From Eubacteriales bacterium (lineage in GTDB: Bacteria; Bacillota; Clostridia; Lachnospirales; Lachnospiraceae): a stretch of 64,000 nt of DNA. Each line of letters opens with the position of its first letter. Position 1 is the stretch's first letter. Location: contig JAUNGB010000018.1 of NCBI GenBank assembly GCA_030524715.1, forward strand, positions 1 through 64,000. Direction: 5' to 3'. The notes beneath the pieces are model-generated. The model had not been told where the DNA came from. It did no database searches and saw nothing but the letters and a program-made list of their open reading frames with translations. Shown one piece after another: positions 8,719-17,596 of the stretch. The translations under genes and the position numbers were made by a program.

Positions 8719-8884
8719 TTGAAAAAAGTATGCATATTTTATGTTGTAAGAGCATATGTTGAACGTAGATATGTAATGAAATTTTACATAAATATGGCTC
8801 TGATTTAATGTAAGGAATTTATAATCAGATATCAGGAAAAAGCAGGAAATCAAAAGAAAGAGAAAAGAAAGTAGGAAATGGAAT

Positions 8885-9508
8885 TTGAAACAGAGAAATG
8901 AACTACAGACAGAACTGGCTGGCAGCGAGTTTGGCATTAAGGGTGAGTGTGTCATCAGCCTGATGCTGACGAAGCTTGATATTATTAATACTGTGCTTTT
9001 TATGAAACTGCACCGGAATGTGATCCAGATGAAGACCGGAAGGCTGAAATCCTATGAGAGCGTATGTAAGAAGCTGGAAAAAAAGGGACTGGAACTCAGT
9101 TTCCCTGTGGCATTGGAAAAAATCAATGACCTGATCGGAGTACGGGCAATCTGCGCTTATGTGGACGATATTTATCAAGTGGCCGAGATGATAGAAAAGC
9201 AAAAAGATATCAGAATTATAAAAGTAAAGGATTATATCAGGAATCCCAAGAAATCCGGCTATCAGAGCCTCCATCTGATATTGGAGGCAGCTATTGCATT
9301 CCAGGACGGGATTCAGTGGATAAAGATCGAACTGCAGCTTCGCACCGCAGCAATGGATTACTGGGCGAATCTGGATCATCAGCTTCGCTATAAGAGAGGG
9401 GCTAAAGAGGCGGAGAGCATTGACGGTGAATTGAGGCAATGTGCGGAAGTGATCGCGGATCTGGATCAGAAAATGCTTAAAATAAGAAAGAAAATTGATA
9501 AGATATAA
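8885..9508 (+). CDS. Small alarmone synthetase (RelA/SpoT domain)
   Basis: A 207-aa protein consisting of a single RelA/SpoT synthetase domain, which makes (p)ppGpp from ATP and GDP or GTP. Visible motifs are GRLKSYESVCKKL, INDLIGVRAICAY, the GYQSLH loop after RNPKKS, and ELQLRTAAMDYWANLDH. There is no HD hydrolase domain and no TGS or ACT domain, so it is of the small synthetase (YjbM/YwaC) class. The start is a TTG with a weak ribosome site (AGTAGGAAATGG). It stands alone between two terminators. Confidence 0.88.
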   Translation: MKQRNELQTELAGSEFGIKGECVISLMLTKLDIINTVLFMKLHRNVIQMKTGRLKSYESVCKKLEKKGLELSFPVALEKINDLIGVRAICAYVDDIYQVAEMIEKQKDIRIIKVKDYIRNPKKSGYQSLHLILEAAIAFQDGIQWIKIELQLRTAAMDYWANLDHQLRYKRGAKEAESIDGELRQCAEVIADLDQKMLKIRKKIDKI

Positions 9509-9530
9509 AAATAATGGCAGAGTATATACG

Positions 9531-9600
9531 AAAGCTCCTGCCGCAGGAAGCGCTTATACGGGATTTCCCGCAGGCGTCGTCTGCGGCAGGAGCTTTTTTG
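9531..9600 (+). terminator. Branched terminator hairpin
   Basis: Outer arms AAAGCTCCTGCCGCAG (9531-9546) and CTGCGGCAGGAGCTTT (9581-9596) form a perfect 16-bp stem followed by T residues. The 34-base interior can form a second hairpin around ACGGGATTTCCCG, so the structure is larger than a plain terminator. Confidence 0.85.
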
Positions 9601-9602
9601 TA

Positions 9603-9662
9603 TATATTAGGAAAGTGCTCCGTTTTGCTCTGAAGTGTACAACACTGAACTTTCCTAATATA
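9603..9662. repeat. Long inverted repeat after the terminator
   Basis: Perfect 14-bp arms TATATTAGGAAAGT (9603-9616) and ACTTTCCTAATATA (9649-9662) enclose 32 bases. The element abuts the terminator at 9531-9600, giving two stacked hairpins of unknown role. Confidence 0.75.
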
Positions 9663-9724
9663 CAAAAGCGCTTAGCACAGGATGTGGTTTTATCAAATGC
9701 GAAAAGCAGGTTTCTTTTTTAACT

Positions 9725-9785
9725 TTAATATTTTTTTAACGCAGATTTCTTTATCCTTTCCCCCTTTTAATTTGCCCCGTACTAT
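9725..9785 (+). promoter_or_regulatory. Candidate KdpE box and promoter 1
   Basis: A direct repeat TTAAT (9725-9729) and TTAAC (9736-9740) with 11-bp spacing, continuing to GC, matches the arrangement at 10177 and 17496. A -10-like TACTAT lies at 9780-9785, 44 bases from the second half-site. The assignment to KdpE is inferred from spacing and from the genes it precedes. Confidence 0.55.
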
Positions 9786-9849
9786 GATTACAGCATAGAA
9801 AGCGCAGGGATAAGCGGAATTACCCCTGAAAGCAGGGAGAAAGGAAAAC

Positions 9850-9894
9850 GATCGTTACTGTTTGTACCGTAGGTGTGAACAGTGCCAAACGATC
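9850..9894. repeat. GTTACTG-type palindromic repeat
   Basis: CGATCGTTACTGTTTGTACC pairs with GGTGTGAACAGTGCCAAACG. It belongs to a dispersed family (other copies at 22443, 25495, 25745, 27276, 28145, 28950, 36702 and 57530). Here it lies in the leader of the small gene at 9914. Confidence 0.7.
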
Positions 9895-9913
9895 TGTATT
9901 TAAGGATTGGATT

Positions 9914-10117
9914 ATGGCGGAGAATATGAATATTATAAGAAGCGTTAAAAAAATTGAAACAAAGCTGGATTTAAAAGCCGGGAAATTTGTCTGGCATCAC
10001 CCGTTTCTTGGGTTTCTTTTTATTTTTATAGGAATGCCTGTGTTTATTCTGGCATGTGTCAGCGTCAGTACCGTTGTCATTGCTTTTCCGATAGCATGGC
10101 TGTTTGGGTGGCTGTAG
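9914..10117 (+). CDS. Small membrane protein at the head of the potassium locus
   Basis: A 67-aa protein with a charged N-terminus (SVKKIETKLDLKAGKF) and two closely spaced hydrophobic segments (about residues 29-48 and 51-66). I do not recognise a family. The ATG at 9914 has AAGGA 7 bases upstream; a GTG at 9875 lies inside a palindromic repeat and was not used. The gene has a candidate KdpE box upstream, so it may be induced with the Kdp system. A role in potassium uptake or its control is only inferred. Confidence 0.6.
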   Translation: MAENMNIIRSVKKIETKLDLKAGKFVWHHPFLGFLFIFIGMPVFILACVSVSTVVIAFPIAWLFGWL

Positions 10118-10176
10118 ATTTTGGGGCGGCCTGAAGGTATTATATGTGTCAAAATCCCCTTTTGATGCCCTCAGCA

Positions 10177-10240
10177 TTAATATTGTTTTAATGCAAAAGC
10201 GCTCACCTTAACGCCATATTTTTATTTCGTATGTTAGTAT
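10177..10240 (+). promoter_or_regulatory. Candidate KdpE box and promoter 2 (kdp operon)
   Basis: Direct repeats TTAAT at 10177-10181 and 10188-10192 are 11 bp apart, followed by GC. A -10-like TAGTAT lies at 10235-10240, 47 bases from the second half-site, the same distance as in the trk promoter at 17496-17559. It would drive the kdp operon beginning at 10271. Confidence 0.6.
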
Positions 10241-10270
10241 CTCTGCAGCTATTCGGAAGGAGGGATTATT

Positions 10271-10381
10271 ATGATGGATTTAGCTATGGTGGGAACACTG
10301 CTTATCTGCTTCGGGCTGATGAAATTGTTTACCGACTGGTGTGACGCACAGATCCTGCCCCGGGAAGATAAGAAGAAATGA
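10271..10381 (+). CDS. Short hydrophobic peptide preceding kdpF
   Basis: A 36-aa peptide with one membrane segment (residues about 4-20) and a charged tail ending in PREDKKK. It has a strong GGAAGGAGG ribosome site. A pair of small hydrophobic peptides before kdpA is, from memory, described for the Clostridium acetobutylicum kdp region (orfZ, orfY), and this would be the first of such a pair. Its function is unknown. Confidence 0.7.
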   Translation: MMDLAMVGTLLICFGLMKLFTDWCDAQILPREDKKK

Positions 10382-10468
10382 CGTTACTGCGGCCAGGTTA
10401 CCGGGAGCGGGCAGTGGAGCCAGCAGTAATCTGGAGAATGGCAAATTGATGATAACGGAGGTATCAAA

Positions 10469-10546
10469 ATGATCATTTTAGGGATTATAATTGTCGCTCT
10501 GGCAGCTTATCTGACTTATGCGCTGGTACATCCTGAGCACTTTTGA
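10469..10546 (+). CDS. kdpF: KdpF, small subunit of the potassium ATPase
   Basis: A 25-aa single-span peptide with GGAGGTATC upstream. Its C-terminal TYALVHPEHF closely follows the KdpF pattern (YAL-I-x-x-E-x-F) of other bacteria. KdpF stabilises the KdpABC complex in the membrane. It is separated from kdpA by 190 bases that hold a REP-like repeat and a GCCGCC/GGCGGC hairpin (10699-10714). Confidence 0.9.
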   Translation: MIILGIIIVALAAYLTYALVHPEHF

Positions 10547-10610
10547 GTTTTGTATAAGTTAACTCGTTGTGCTGCTTGTATCATTAGGTTAAAGTTGCGG
10601 CTTATATCAG

Positions 10611-10688
10611 ATGTGCAGGGATTTAGTTTGAATTATGTCAGCATAGCTGAATCGAATCCTGCACCAGAATTCGCCAGAGAGTCTTGAA
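10611..10688 (+). repeat. REP-like palindromic repeat, copy 2
   Basis: A diverged copy of the element at 4664, sharing GATGTGCAGGGATT and GAATTATGTCAGCATAGCTG and ending in GAGTCTTGAA. It lies inside the kdp operon between kdpF and kdpA, where its hairpins may affect message stability. Confidence 0.8.
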
Positions 10689-10736
10689 TAATGGCGATGC
10701 CGCCGTTAGGCGGCACGTATGTTTAGGAGGAAAGTT

Positions 10737-12485
10737 ATGTTACAGATAATTTTGATTTTGGCTGTTTTCGTGCTGTGCGTGATCCCCATGGGACGATACA
10801 TGTATCACATCGCGTCCGGCAGGAAAACTTTTGCGGACCCTCTGTTCGACAGGGTGGATAATGGAATTTACAGAATCTGCCGTATTGACAGAACGGGGAT
10901 GGATTGGAAACAATACACGCTGAATCTTTTAATGACCAATGGGGTGATGGTATTTGCGGGATATGCGGTGCTGAGGCTGCAGGAAATCCTGTTCCTGAAT
11001 CCTAACGGTATTGAAGGTATGGAATCCACGCTTTCTTTTAATACGATCATCAGCTTTATGACAAACACAAACCTGCAGCATTATTCCGGCGAGTCGGGTC
11101 TTTCTTATTTAAGCCAGATGGCCGTCATTATTTTTATGATGTTTACATCCGCTGCGTCCGGTTATGCGGCATGTATGGCGCTTTGCCGGGGATTTGCAGG
11201 CAGGAAAAAGGATCTGGGCAATTTTTATGAGGATATGATTCGTATCACTACGCGTATTTTTCTTCCATGGTGCTTGGTTTTTGGCCTGGTTTTGATCTGG
11301 CAGGGTTCTCCATGTACATTTGGAGGAAACTTTACGGTAGAAACGATTCAGGATAAGTTTCAGAGCTTTGCCGTAGGGCCTATCGCAGCCCTTGAAATCA
11401 TCAAGCATCTTGGAACAAACGGCGGCGGTTTTCTTGGGGCAAACTCTGCCACACCATTTGAAAACCCGACCATCGTCACAAACCTGATTGAACTGATTTC
11501 TATGATGATTCTGCCGGGCGCATGCGTGCTGACCTTTGGCAAGATGACAATGGAGAGAAGGAAAGAAATCAAACAGGCGGCGGCAGCTTCCAATATGCCC
11601 GTACCTGTAAAAGAAAAGGAACCCTTATTCGGAAAACAGGGAAGAACTGTTTTTGCCGCAATGGCCGTTATTTTCCTGATTGGACTCACTGTGTGCTATT
11701 TCTCTGAAAAAGCGGGAAATCCACGGCTGGAAGAGGTGGGGCTTAACCAGGATATGGGAAGTATGGAAGGAAAAGAGGTCCGCTTCGGTATTGATCAGTC
11801 GGCGTTGTTTACTACGGTGACCACTTCCTTTACAACGGGTACAGTAAACAATATGCACGATACGCTGACGCCTCTGGGCGGCATGATCCCGCTGTTACAT
11901 ATGATGCTGAATAACGTATTCGGCGGAATCGGAGTTGGCCTTATGAATATGCTGATGTACGCGATCCTGACTGTATTTATCTGCGGTCTGATGGTAGGGC
12001 GTACGCCTGAATATCTGGGAAAGAAGATCGAAGGAAAGGAGATGAAGCTGGTGGCCATTGTTATTTTGATCCATCCGCTTCTGATCCTGGGCTTTTCCGC
12101 GCTGGCTGTTTCCACACAGGCAGGCCTTTCAGGCATCACGAATCCCACCTTTCACGGATTATCTCAGGTATTATATGAGTATTCATCGGCTGCCGCAAAT
12201 AACGGTTCCGGATTTGAAGGACTGGCAGATAACAGTTATTTCTGGAATATCACAGCAGGGCTGGCGATGTTCTTCGGACGCTATATAGCGATTGTGGCGC
12301 AGCTTGCCATCGCGGGCTCCCTTCTTGCGAAAAAGCGGGTTACAGAGTCTGTTGGCACTATGCGTACAGATAACGTAATGTTTACGGTGCTTCTTGTATT
12401 TATCGTATATATTTTTGCGGCTCTGACCTTCTTCCCGGCGCTGGCCCTTGGACCGATCGCAGAGCATTTGACTTTATGGTTTTAA
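10737..12485 (+). CDS. kdpA: Potassium-transporting ATPase subunit A
   Basis: The potassium-binding, channel-like subunit of KdpFABC, 582 aa, with about ten membrane segments. It has the four selectivity-filter-like regions, including NTNLQHYSGESGLSYLSQ, GTNGGGFLGANSATPFENP and TTSFTTGTVNNMHDTLTPL. The ATG at 10737 has AGGAGG placed correctly. It is followed by kdpB after 137 bases containing an 8-bp hairpin. Confidence 0.97.
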   Translation: MLQIILILAVFVLCVIPMGRYMYHIASGRKTFADPLFDRVDNGIYRICRIDRTGMDWKQYTLNLLMTNGVMVFAGYAVLRLQEILFLNPNGIEGMESTLSFNTIISFMTNTNLQHYSGESGLSYLSQMAVIIFMMFTSAASGYAACMALCRGFAGRKKDLGNFYEDMIRITTRIFLPWCLVFGLVLIWQGSPCTFGGNFTVETIQDKFQSFAVGPIAALEIIKHLGTNGGGFLGANSATPFENPTIVTNLIELISMMILPGACVLTFGKMTMERRKEIKQAAAASNMPVPVKEKEPLFGKQGRTVFAAMAVIFLIGLTVCYFSEKAGNPRLEEVGLNQDMGSMEGKEVRFGIDQSALFTTVTTSFTTGTVNNMHDTLTPLGGMIPLLHMMLNNVFGGIGVGLMNMLMYAILTVFICGLMVGRTPEYLGKKIEGKEMKLVAIVILIHPLLILGFSALAVSTQAGLSGITNPTFHGLSQVLYEYSSAAANNGSGFEGLADNSYFWNITAGLAMFFGRYIAIVAQLAIAGSLLAKKRVTESVGTMRTDNVMFTVLLVFIVYIFAALTFFPALALGPIAEHLTLWF

Positions 12486-12500
12486 GAGGAAAGCGTGAAT

Positions 12501-12526
12501 TACCCATTATCTGAAGGCAATGGGTA
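12501..12526 (+). other. Hairpin between kdpA and kdpB
   Basis: TACCCATT (12501-12508) pairs with AATGGGTA (12519-12526). It has no T-run, so it is more likely a processing or stability element inside the operon than a terminator. Confidence 0.5.
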
Positions 12527-12622
12527 TCTAAGGGGCTTAGTTCTTATTTAAAAAGGAAATCATCCGCTTTCATTTACAGAAATTTAATACGGAGATTTAA
12601 ACTTTAGAAAGGGTGTAAGGAA

Positions 12623-14698
12623 ATGTCTAAGAAACAGCAAAAAACCAGGTTCATAACAAGGGACATTCTGAAAAGCTCTGTCATCGGCGCTTTTCAGAAG
12701 CTGGATCCCAGATATATGATAAAAAATCCGGTTATGTTCGTAGTTGAAATCGGTTTTATTCTGACGTTGGTCATGACGGTTGTTCCCACTGTTTTCGGGG
12801 ACAGCGCCAGGACAGTCGCGGATAATAACCTGAGATTGTACGACGGAATCGTATGTGTGATTTTGTTTATTACGGTATTGTTTGCGAATTTTGCGGAATC
12901 GGTGGCGGAAGGCCGGGGAAAGGCCCAGGCTGAGTCCCTGAAAAAGACCAAGCAGGATACAAAGTCCCGCCTTCTGAATGCCGACGGAACGGAAACCATC
13001 GTAAGCGCTTCTCAATTAAAAAAGGACGACGTTGTACTTGTAAAAGCAGGCGAGGTGATTCCCAATGACGGCGAAGTCATCGAGGGAATCGCTTCTGTGG
13101 ACGAATCCGCGATTACCGGAGAGTCCGCTCCTGTAACAAGAGAGGCCGGCACGGATTTCTCTTCCGTGACCGGAGGGACGACGGTAGTCAGCGACTGGCT
13201 GAAGATCAGGATTACGTCAAAACCGGGTGAATCCTTCCTGGATAAGATGATCTCACTGGTAGAAGGCGCTTCCAGGCAGAAAACGCCCAATGAGATCGCT
13301 CTGAACACGCTGCTGGTTGTCCTGACGATCATCTTTTTGATCGTAGTCGTATGTATGTATCCTTTTGCGCGATATCTTGAAGTTGAGATTCCGGTTTCCA
13401 CTATGATCGCTCTTCTGGTATGCCTGATTCCCACCACCATCGGCGGCCTGCTTTCGGCCATCGGTATTGCCGGAATGGATCGTGTAACAAGATTTAATGT
13501 GATCGCTATGTCCGGTAAAGCTGTAGAAGCCTGCGGAGATGTGGATACTATGATTCTTGACAAGACAGGTACGATTACTTTCGGCAACCGTCTCGCGGCA
13601 GAATTTTACCCGGTAAAGGGAAAGAAGAAAGAGGATCTGATCGATTATTCCGTCATGTGTTCTCTGTGCGATCCCACGCCCGAAGGAAAATCTACGGTGG
13701 AACTGGGCCGGAGTATGGGAACCAGAATTGACGACAGCGTAAGGGATCAGATGGAATTTATTGAATTTACCGCACAGTCCAAAATGTCGGGCGTAAATCT
13801 GCCGGACGGCTCCAAAGTCAGAAAAGGAGCGTCCGAGGCCATTAAGGCTATGGTAAAGGCGGGAGGCGGAAGCATTCCGGCGGATCTGGACGGCATTGTG
13901 GCAGAAATCTCCGGCCTTGGAGGAACACCGCTGGTGGTTACGGCCGACAACGTTATTTATGGCGTCATTTATCTGAAGGATACGGTAAAACCGGGTCTGG
14001 TGGAACGTTTTCAACGACTTCGGGATATTGGAATTAAAACCATCATGTGTACGGGCGACAACCCGCTGACAGCCGCAACCATTGCCAGAGAAGCCGGGGT
14101 GGACGGATTTATTGCGGAATGTAAGCCGGAGGATAAGATCGAGGCGATCAGGAAGGAGCAGGCGGAAGGCAAGCTGGTAGCCATGACCGGCGACGGCACC
14201 AATGACGCTCCGGCCCTTGCCCAGGCGGATGTAGGGCTTGCCATGAATTCCGGTACTTCAGCGGCAAAAGAGGCTGCAAACATGGTTGACCTGGATTCTG
14301 ACCCCACGAAAATTCTCGAGGTAGTAGAAATCGGCAAACAGCTTCTGATCACCCGGGGTTCGCTGACAACCTTCAGTATCGCAAACGATATTGCGAAATA
14401 TTTTGCGATTATTCCGGCAATGTTTACGATCGTGCTGCCGCAGATGCAGATACTGAATATTATGAAGCTTACAACGCCTACTTCGGCCATTTTGTCGGCA
14501 CTTATTTTTAATGCGATCATTATTCCCTGCCTGATTCCCATTGCCATGCGGGGAGTTAAGTACAAGCCCATGAGCGCGGAGAAGATGCTTCTTAAGAACA
14601 TGGGGGTCTATGGCCTGGGCGGTATTATTGTACCTTTCGTCGGAATTAAGATCATTGACTGTATTGTGGCGCCTTTGCTGGCACTGCTGGGGATGTAA
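12623..14698 (+). CDS. kdpB: Potassium-transporting ATPase subunit B
   Basis: The P-type ATPase subunit, 691 aa, that hydrolyses ATP to drive uptake through KdpA. The phosphorylated aspartate is in DKTGTIT, the actuator loop is TGES, and the hinge motif is TGDGTNDAP. Length and order match the family. The serine in TGES that is used for inhibitory phosphorylation in other bacteria is present. Confidence 0.98.
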   Translation: MSKKQQKTRFITRDILKSSVIGAFQKLDPRYMIKNPVMFVVEIGFILTLVMTVVPTVFGDSARTVADNNLRLYDGIVCVILFITVLFANFAESVAEGRGKAQAESLKKTKQDTKSRLLNADGTETIVSASQLKKDDVVLVKAGEVIPNDGEVIEGIASVDESAITGESAPVTREAGTDFSSVTGGTTVVSDWLKIRITSKPGESFLDKMISLVEGASRQKTPNEIALNTLLVVLTIIFLIVVVCMYPFARYLEVEIPVSTMIALLVCLIPTTIGGLLSAIGIAGMDRVTRFNVIAMSGKAVEACGDVDTMILDKTGTITFGNRLAAEFYPVKGKKKEDLIDYSVMCSLCDPTPEGKSTVELGRSMGTRIDDSVRDQMEFIEFTAQSKMSGVNLPDGSKVRKGASEAIKAMVKAGGGSIPADLDGIVAEISGLGGTPLVVTADNVIYGVIYLKDTVKPGLVERFQRLRDIGIKTIMCTGDNPLTAATIAREAGVDGFIAECKPEDKIEAIRKEQAEGKLVAMTGDGTNDAPALAQADVGLAMNSGTSAAKEAANMVDLDSDPTKILEVVEIGKQLLITRGSLTTFSIANDIAKYFAIIPAMFTIVLPQMQILNIMKLTTPTSAILSALIFNAIIIPCLIPIAMRGVKYKPMSAEKMLLKNMGVYGLGGIIVPFVGIKIIDCIVAPLLALLGM

Positions 14699-14710
14699 GG
14701 AGGAATTTCC

Positions 14711-15349
14711 ATGAAATCATTTCTTAAATATTTAAAAAGCGGAGTGATTCTGACCGTGCTGATGCTTGTGATCTGCGGCTTCGCCTATCCGGCGGCGCTG
14801 ACCGGGCTTGGGCAGCTTATTTTCCCAAATCAGGCCAACGGAAGCCTGATTACCGCAGAAGGTAAAAAAACATCAGATCCTGATGAGGCGGTTGGCTCCG
14901 CAATCGTAGGGCAGGATTTTTCGGGAGACGAAAGGTATTTTCAGGGGCGTGTCTCCAGCATCAATTATAACACCTATGACAATGAGGAAGAAGCGTTGGC
15001 TAACGTTTCTTCCGGAAACACGAACTATGGAGCGACCAATGAAGAGTTAAAGGCCCGTGTAAAAGAGGATGTGGAGGAATTTATAAAAACCCATCCGGAT
15101 GTTGAGAAAGGAGAGATTCCCGCGGATCTTCTGACAGCGTCGGGCTCCGGTATGGATCCGGATATCACACCGGAATCAGCAGAGATCCAGATTCCGGCAA
15201 TCGCAAAGGCTTCCGGTTTAAGCGAAGAAGAGCTTCATACGATCGTTGAGAACAATACACAGGGAAAGCTTTTCGGTATATTCGGACATGAAAGAGTGAA
15301 CGTTCTGAAATGTAATCTGGAGATCGCGGCAGCAATCGGTGAAATATAG
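14711..15349 (+). CDS. kdpC: Potassium-transporting ATPase subunit C
   Basis: The 212-aa single-span subunit of KdpFABC. One membrane segment lies near residues 12-34, then an extracytoplasmic domain with the family motifs FQGRVSS and ASGSGMDPDITP and the helix IPAIAKASGLSEEEL. It starts 12 bases after kdpB with GTAAGGAGG upstream. Confidence 0.96.
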   Translation: MKSFLKYLKSGVILTVLMLVICGFAYPAALTGLGQLIFPNQANGSLITAEGKKTSDPDEAVGSAIVGQDFSGDERYFQGRVSSINYNTYDNEEEALANVSSGNTNYGATNEELKARVKEDVEEFIKTHPDVEKGEIPADLLTASGSGMDPDITPESAEIQIPAIAKASGLSEEELHTIVENNTQGKLFGIFGHERVNVLKCNLEIAAAIGEI

Positions 15350-15448
15350 AATAAAGCAGCATCAGGCAAAAGGAAACTCCGTCGGACGTCGCGTCAGAGG
15401 TGAGATGCATCCTTTATCAGAGTGTGTTTTGTGCATAAGGAGGAACCA

Positions 15449-17461
15449 ATGGGGGAAGAAAGACCGAGTCCGGAGCAGCTTCTGGCACGGATTCATGCGG
15501 AGAATGAGCGGATCCAGAAGAAGGAACGTGGAAAATTAAAAATTTTTCTGGGATTTGCGGCGGGAACAGGCAAAACCTATGCTATGCTGCAGGCGGCTCA
15601 GGATCTTTTGCGGCACAAGGTGGATGTGGCCGCGGGCTATGTGGAACCCCATGCCAGGCCCGACACCAGCGCAATGATGAAAGGCCTGGAAACGATTCCG
15701 TTTCTGATGGTGGAATATAAAGGGATCAGGATACGTGAGTTTGATCTTGACGCTGCCCTTAAAAGGCGTCCCCGTGTCCTTCTGGTGGATGAACTGGCGC
15801 ACACCAACGCGCCCGGATGCCGTCATCAAAAGCGTTACCAGGATATCGAAGAACTGTTGGAGCACGGAATTAATGTTTATACAACAGTTAATATTCAGCA
15901 TTTGGAGAGCCTGAACGATATTGTGGAAAGTATTACCGGTATTGAGGTAAAGGAGAGAATTCCGGATCGGATCTTTGACAGTGCCGACCAGGTTAAGTTG
16001 GTGGATATTGAGGCTGAGGAACTGATCGAGCGTATGCGTGACGGGAAAATTTATCAGGAAATTCAGGCTCAGCGGGCTCTTCAGAATTTTTTTACCAGGG
16101 ATAAGCTTGTGGCGCTCAGGGAAATTGCGCTGCGCCGGATGGCGGATCGTGTGAACTATCTGGCGGAAGAGGAAAGAAAAACCATGGGTACGGGAGAATT
16201 TTCATCCGGGGAACATGTCCTCACCTGCGTTTCCCCTTCTCCGACGAACGCAAAGGTAATACGGACTGCGGCGAGGCTGGCATATGCGTTTCATGCAGAG
16301 TTTACGGCTCTTTATGTGGAAAACAGGAATTTACGGAATATGGACGAAAAAACAAAGAAACGCCGTGATGAGAACCTGCGTCTTGCAAGAACGTTGGGGG
16401 CTAAAGTCGCGACCGTGTACGGAGAAGATGTAGCCCGCCAGATCGCTGAGTATGCCAAGATAGAAAACGCCACAAAGCTGGTGATAGGAAGAACGAATCA
16501 CCGGCTGTTTCTGGGACAGAAAAAAGGCACGCTGGCAGACGGCATTAATCAGTATGCCCCGAATCTGGATGTTTATATTATTCCGGATCTGAAAAACAGG
16601 GAAAAATGCGGATCTTATAAACCGGGAAGAGCTTCCGTGACAAAAGTGACAAAATCCATAGGGAAACTCAGCAGAGAAGATTTCCTTATCATGGCAGTTC
16701 TAATGGCCGTTTGTACATCGGCGGGATTTTTGATGAGGAAACTGGGATTGACGGAATCGAATATTATCATGATTTACCTTTTGGGCGTTATGGCGACAGC
16801 GGCTATGACAGAAGGATATATTTGTTCTGTTTTTGCATCTTTAAGCAGTGTACTTCTGTTTAATTATTTTTTTACCCGGCCAAGATTCAGCCTGAGAGCT
16901 TACGGACACAGTTATCCAATAACCTTTGTAATGATGCTTCTGGTGGGCTTTTTCAGTTCATACATGATGACAAAAATTCAGAGGCAAAGCCAGGAGAACG
17001 CAAAGCGGGCTTACCGTACGGAGATTCTGCTGACAAACAGCCGCAAACTGAGGCGTGCGTATACCATGGAGGCCGTAAGCAATGAAATAGCCGCTCAGAT
17101 TCAGAAGCTGCTCAATCTTACCGTGATCGTATACCTGAAAAAAGATGATCGCATTCAGCGGCCCCAAATCTATCTGCGCAAGGGAATCCATGAGGCGCAG
17201 CGCGATGAGCTGGCGCTGGATTATACGGCCAAAACGGAACAGGCGGTTGCAGCATGGGTATTTGGCAACGGACACAGGGCGGGCTGCACTACTCATACGC
17301 TTCCCGGAGCAAAGGCTATTTATCTTCCTGTTATGGGCGGAGAAAATGTGACGGCGGTTGTAGGAATCGTATTGGAAGAAAAGCGGGAAATTGATGTTTT
17401 CGAGTATGACATTATTATGGCAATGCTGGATGAAGCCGCACTGGTGTTAGAGCGCGTTTGA
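15449..17461 (+). CDS. KdpD-like sensor lacking a kinase domain
   Basis: A 670-aa protein that covers only the sensory part of KdpD. In order it has the N-terminal KdpD P-loop domain (FAAGTGKTYAML; LLVDELAHTN), a USP domain (about 255-380), four membrane segments of the DUF4118 type (about 410-510), and a GAF-like domain with GAKAIYLPV and AVVGIVLEE. It stops where the histidine kinase core should begin. The USP domain shows SPS at 262-264, exactly 20 residues, then FTALY, which is the c-di-AMP motif described for Staphylococcus aureus KdpD. The ATG at 15449 follows AAGGAGGAACC. It probably works with the separate kinase at 20181. A similar split is, from memory, possible for KdpX of Clostridium acetobutylicum. 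Confidence 0.9.
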   Translation: MGEERPSPEQLLARIHAENERIQKKERGKLKIFLGFAAGTGKTYAMLQAAQDLLRHKVDVAAGYVEPHARPDTSAMMKGLETIPFLMVEYKGIRIREFDLDAALKRRPRVLLVDELAHTNAPGCRHQKRYQDIEELLEHGINVYTTVNIQHLESLNDIVESITGIEVKERIPDRIFDSADQVKLVDIEAEELIERMRDGKIYQEIQAQRALQNFFTRDKLVALREIALRRMADRVNYLAEEERKTMGTGEFSSGEHVLTCVSPSPTNAKVIRTAARLAYAFHAEFTALYVENRNLRNMDEKTKKRRDENLRLARTLGAKVATVYGEDVARQIAEYAKIENATKLVIGRTNHRLFLGQKKGTLADGINQYAPNLDVYIIPDLKNREKCGSYKPGRASVTKVTKSIGKLSREDFLIMAVLMAVCTSAGFLMRKLGLTESNIIMIYLLGVMATAAMTEGYICSVFASLSSVLLFNYFFTRPRFSLRAYGHSYPITFVMMLLVGFFSSYMMTKIQRQSQENAKRAYRTEILLTNSRKLRRAYTMEAVSNEIAAQIQKLLNLTVIVYLKKDDRIQRPQIYLRKGIHEAQRDELALDYTAKTEQAVAAWVFGNGHRAGCTTHTLPGAKAIYLPVMGGENVTAVVGIVLEEKREIDVFEYDIIMAMLDEAALVLERV

Positions 17462-17495
17462 ACGCGGATAAGCATTCCCACGCTTCAGGTTAATC

Positions 17496-17559
17496 TTTAT
17501 ACAGTCTTAATGCGGATGAAAAGACTCTTTTACTTTCTTTATTTTGTATGACGTATATT
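17496..17559 (+). promoter_or_regulatory. Candidate KdpE box and promoter 3 (trk operon)
   Basis: TTTAT (17496-17500) and TTAAT (17507-17511) lie 11 bp apart and continue to GC, as at 10177. A -10-like TATATT is at 17554-17559, 47 bases from the second half-site. It would place the TrkH/TrkA genes under the same control as kdp. A fragment of a small dispersed repeat (GATAAGCATTCC) is just upstream. Confidence 0.6.
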
Positions 17560-17596
17560 AAGATTTAATAAAGAAGTATAAAGGAGTCTCTTACAA

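Noticed and set aside
10118-10270. c-di-AMP (ydaO-type) riboswitch before kdp
   Set aside because: Potassium genes often carry one, but the conserved ydaO sequence blocks are not seen in this 150-base stretch; the promoter and direct repeats explain it better.
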